This document shows, piece by piece, positions 13,258 through 15,414 of a stretch of 15,414 nt of DNA. Within the stretch, counting starts at the first letter, position 1, and each line of letters starts with the position of its first letter. The notes under the pieces are model-generated. The model was not told the DNA's origin. It worked only from the letters and a program-made list of their open reading frames with translations, and did not search any database. The position numbers and the translations under genes are program-made. The stretch comes from an uncultured Oscillospiraceae bacterium (GTDB taxonomy: Bacteria; Bacillota; Clostridia; Oscillospirales; Oscillospiraceae), in assembly GCA_910577805.1 (NCBI GenBank), contig CAJTOE010000045.1:1-15414 (forward strand), read 5' to 3'.

Positions 13258-14391
13258 TTATTTCAGCGCGTCCGATACCCGCAATAGCGTCTCCTCATGG
13301 GTCCGGTCCACCAGATGGGTGTATATCCGCCCGGTCGTCGCCGGGGTGGAGTGGCCCAAAGCCTTTCCGATATCAAACAACGACACCCCCTGGCCCGACG
13401 CCACCGTCGCAAAGGAGTGCCGCAGGCCGTGCAGGGTCACCCGCGGCAGATTATTGCGCTTGATATACCGGGTAAACGCCAGTGACAGCGCATTGGGCGA
13501 ATAGGGCGCGCCGTTGCGGTCCAGGACCACATGGTTGTCCGGGTTATAGTCCCCCTCCCGTAAGGGGGCTTCCGCCTGCTGGCGCATTTTCTCCCGCCAC
13601 ATCAGCCGGTAAATCTCCTCCGGCATGTAGAGCATCCGAATGGAGGACCGGTTTTTCGTCTCCTTCTGCACGATCGTCGCCCCGTAGGCGGTGCGGGCCT
13701 CCTTGATGTGAATGAGCCGCCGGTCAAAGTCCACGCTCTCCCATTTCAGCCCGCAGATCTCCTCCCGGCGCAGCCCTAAACTCCCGGCCAGCTTCACCAC
13801 CAGCTCCAGCCAGTGGCCGCCCACCAGCATATACAGCCGCTTCAAATTCTGCGAGTCGTAAAAATCCGCCTCATACAGCCGGCTCTTGGGCGGCTCCACC
13901 CGGTCCACCGGGTTGGACAGCAGCATGTCCTGCCGCACGGCGGTGCGCAGGGAGCTGGACAACAGGTCGTGGTGCCGCCGCATGGTGTTGGAGGACAGTC
14001 CGGTCGCCCGCTGGGTGTCGATGTAATATTGCTGGATATCTTTGGCGGTCAGGTCCGTCAGGGCTACGTTGCCCATTGCCGGGTTGATGTGGTTGTCAAT
14101 GATCTTCTGGTAGGCGTACACCGTCGTTTCCGCCCGGTTGGGCCGCACGATGGTATCCATCCAGTACTCCAGCCATTGGGCCACCGTAATGCGGTGGGGG
14201 GTGGTGCGTGAGTTTCGCTTGCGCTCGGCGTGGAACTCCTTCAGGCCTGCCCGTGCGCTGGAGATGTTGGGAAACGTTTTGTACTGCTTGATGCGTTTCC
14301 CGTTCTCGTCCCGGCCCAGGTCCATGCTGACGTAGTAGACTTTTCGCACGTCATCATAGGAAATGTTCCGTTCTACTTTTTTTCTGGCCAT
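13258..14391 (-). CDS. Tyrosine recombinase / phage-type integrase
   Basis: Site-specific recombinase of 377 residues, full length. Residues 10-55 look like an arm-type DNA-binding domain (VYYVSMDLGRDENGKRIKQY). Residues 67-155 are the core-binding SAM-like domain (ITVAQWLEYWMDTIVRP). Residues 180-375 are the catalytic domain with all expected residues: Arg208 in GSLGLRREEI, a lysine near 246 (ETKNRSS), His321 and Arg324 in LHGLRHSFAT, His347 in LGHSTP, and the nucleophile Tyr357 in GRIYTHL. AAGGAGG precedes the ATG by 8 bases. The frame is intact, so it may still be active. It belongs to the Tn916/phage-like group. Convergent with the Arc-like gene; no element cargo is seen on the other side, where glyA genes begin. 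Confidence 0.95.
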   Translation of the reverse strand: MARKKVERNISYDDVRKVYYVSMDLGRDENGKRIKQYKTFPNISSARAGLKEFHAERKRNSRTTPHRITVAQWLEYWMDTIVRPNRAETTVYAYQKIIDNHINPAMGNVALTDLTAKDIQQYYIDTQRATGLSSNTMRRHHDLLSSSLRTAVRQDMLLSNPVDRVEPPKSRLYEADFYDSQNLKRLYMLVGGHWLELVVKLAGSLGLRREEICGLKWESVDFDRRLIHIKEARTAYGATIVQKETKNRSSIRMLYMPEEIYRLMWREKMRQQAEAPLREGDYNPDNHVVLDRNGAPYSPNALSLAFTRYIKRNNLPRVTLHGLRHSFATVASGQGVSLFDIGKALGHSTPATTGRIYTHLVDRTHEETLLRVSDALK

Positions 14392-14453
14392 GCTGTTTGC
14401 CTCCTTTTTCCATATCTTTCTCTAAATCTTGGTGAGAAATACACCTGGAGACT

Positions 14454-14484
14454 AGAATATCACGAACGTTCACATTTTGTTCAA
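14454..14484 (-). promoter_or_regulatory. Possible integrase promoter
   Basis: On the - strand TTGAAC (14479-14484) is followed by GATATT 17 bp on, or by the extended -10 TGATATTCT (TATTCT at 14454-14459) 19 bp on. A GAACGTTC palindrome lies inside the spacer. The assignment is tentative. Confidence 0.35.
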
Positions 14485-14537
14485 AAAAGTCCGGGGGGCC
14501 AACAGCCGGCGCGGTATGCTGCCCAAAAGAGCATTAA

Positions 14538-14569
14538 AAAAAGTCCCGGCCAGCTGGCCGGGACTTTTT
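14538..14569 (-). terminator. Terminator of the glyA operon
   Basis: Fully palindromic 32-bp run centred on AGCT: GTCCCGGCC/GGCCGGGAC flanked by AAAAA and TTTTT. On the - strand seven T follow. It starts 7 bases after the stop codon of the small membrane protein gene and marks the edge of the glyA block. Confidence 0.92.
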
Positions 14570-14575
14570 GGGGGA

Positions 14576-14863
14576 TCACGCATCGTGCCGCGTCTGATAC
14601 TTCAGCATCGCAATGGCATTGAGAGCAAGCATAAGCACACAGAAACCGGTCAAGGACCCGCTCCAGTAGGGCACCACGTCAATCAGCGCGGACCAGTCCT
14701 CGTGGGCCACCCATGTGTTAATACGGGAGAATGCCGCCAATACTGTCAGCACCGGCAGAGAAAGGGCGCACATCGTAATCCACTTACACCCCTTCTTCTT
14801 CGGGTCCAGGAACAGATTGACCATCGTAAATACAACGCTCAAACCGCCAAACACCAGCCACAT
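14576..14863 (-). CDS. Small three-helix membrane protein of unknown function
   Basis: Protein of 95 residues with hydrophobic segments at about 1-19 (MWLVFGGLSVVFTMVNLFL), 28-46 (WITMCALSLPVLTVLAAFS) and 67-87 (WSGSLTGFCVLMLALNAIA). A basic loop DPKKKGCK separates the first two, and an amphipathic WVAHEDWSALIDVVP loop the last two. Similar short proteins occur as uncharacterised membrane proteins in Clostridia, to my recollection. AGGAGGT lies about 9 bases before the ATG. The gene begins 29 bases after the glyA stop and ends at a strong terminator, so it is probably co-transcribed with glyA. No functional motif seen. Confidence 0.75.
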   Translation of the reverse strand: MWLVFGGLSVVFTMVNLFLDPKKKGCKWITMCALSLPVLTVLAAFSRINTWVAHEDWSALIDVVPYWSGSLTGFCVLMLALNAIAMLKYQTRHDA

Positions 14864-14892
14864 TGCAGTTCACCTCCTCTCTATCGACTTGC

Positions 14893-15414
14893 TTATACCT
14901 GATACAGGGGATATTTTCCTGTCAGGGCTTTTACCTGCTCCCGCAGGCTGTCGATGTGCTGCTCGAAATCGCTCCGGGCGGCCTGGCAGATCAGCGCACC
15001 CACCAGCTTCATATCCTCCTCGTTGAAGCCTCTGGAGGTCACAGCGGGAGTACCCACCCGGATACCGGAGGTGACAAAGGGCTTTTCGGGGTCGTCGGGG
15101 ATGGCGTTTTTGTTGACGGTGATATAGATGTCATCCAAACGGCGCTCCATCTCCTTACCGGTGAGCTTCGCGGGGCGCAGGTCCACCAGCATCAGGTGGT
15201 TGTCCGTGCCGCCGGACACCAGGTCCAGCCCGCCGTCCATCACGGCCTGGGCCAGAGCGGCGGCGTTTTTCACGATCTGCTCCTGATAGCTCTTGAACGC
15301 AGGCTGGAGGGCCTCCCCAAGGGCGACGGCCTTTGCGGCAATGATGTGTTCCAGGGGACCGCCCTGGGAGCCGGGGAAAATCGCGGAGTTGAGCTTTTTG
15401 GCGATATCCGGGTC
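14893..15414 (-). CDS. glyA: Serine hydroxymethyltransferase, C-terminal part (gene continues beyond the window)
   Basis: PLP enzyme that interconverts serine and glycine while charging tetrahydrofolate with a one-carbon unit; cytoplasmic. The frame is open from the last base of the window; 173 residues are visible, the C-terminal 40 percent or so of a protein of about 415. Diagnostic segments: FPGSQGGPLEHIIAAKAVAL, SGGTDNHLMLVDL, and TSGIRVGTPAVTSRGF, the last carrying the Arg that binds the substrate carboxylate in the family. The catalytic PLP-lysine motif lies upstream, outside the window. It ends in TGKYPLYQV and is followed at 29 bases by a small membrane protein gene. Confidence 0.96.
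   Translation of the reverse strand, partial: DPDIAKKLNSAIFPGSQGGPLEHIIAAKAVALGEALQPAFKSYQEQIVKNAAALAQAVMDGGLDLVSGGTDNHLMLVDLRPAKLTGKEMERRLDDIYITVNKNAIPDDPEKPFVTSGIRVGTPAVTSRGFNEEDMKLVGALICQAARSDFEQHIDSLREQVKALTGKYPLYQV

Noticed and set aside
14462..14475. LexA/SOS box in the integrase upstream region
   Set aside because: GAACGTTC is palindromic but lacks the 4-bp gap of the Firmicutes box CGAACNNNNGTTCG.
14484..14569. Repeated AAAAAAGTCC(C)GG near the integrase start as possible attachment sites
   Set aside because: The second copy is part of the palindromic glyA terminator, the match is short, and no third copy was found on the left side of the island. The attachment sites remain unidentified.
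1..15414. tRNA, rRNA, CRISPR arrays, riboswitches, insertion sequences
   Set aside because: No cloverleaf, regularly spaced repeats, recognised aptamer core or transposase frame was seen on reading both strands. A covariance-model scan was not possible here.

Overview
The window is high-GC Firmicutes DNA, most likely from a gut anaerobe of the Oscillospiraceae group (Flavonifractor/Oscillibacter/Lawsonibacter-like). This rests on gene content (low-GC-type Shine-Dalgarno sites with GC-rich genes, a CsaB/MurJ-like wall operon, a Clostridia-type holin-like toxin) and is an inference, not a database result. It reads as three core-like blocks plus one small accessory patch.

Left block, + strand (1-2999): the 3' end of an autoinducer-2 (AI-2) uptake and processing operon. 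It holds the C-terminal part of an LsrB-like binding protein, a full LsrF thiolase and an AEC-family permease that overlaps lsrF by one base, closed by a strong bidirectional terminator. A convergent MerR/TipA-type regulator (2998-3717) has a MerR-style promoter with a 19-bp spacer, and a second strong internal start that would release the ligand-binding domain alone. Next, also on the - strand, is a stand-alone homologue of the N-terminal half of PTS Enzyme I (3837-4598), with its own promoter and terminator.

Middle block, - strand (12036 down to 4700): six tightly packed genes form one wall-polysaccharide operon: a MurJ-like flippase, an O-antigen ligase/polymerase-like membrane protein, a GT4 glycosyltransferase, two DUF4330 membrane-anchored proteins and a fused GT4-CsaB (pyruvyl transferase) protein. 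Together they suggest assembly, export and pyruvylation of a secondary cell-wall polysaccharide, the kind that anchors SLH-domain proteins. A clear promoter lies at 12068-12096.

Accessory patch (about 12100-14540): this AT-richer stretch between the wall operon and the glyA operon holds a complete type I toxin-antitoxin locus (a 30-residue holin-like toxin and a convergent antisense RNA with near-consensus promoter and terminator). It also holds an unrecognised 101-residue gene and a divergent Arc-like ribbon-helix-helix gene, separated by a control region with two different sets of palindromic operators, and a full-length tyrosine recombinase. It looks like a reduced integrated element; I could not identify attachment sites.

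Right end, - strand: the C-terminal part of glyA (serine hydroxymethyltransferase) followed by a small three-helix membrane protein and a perfect palindromic terminator. No tRNA, rRNA, CRISPR array or insertion sequence was seen.
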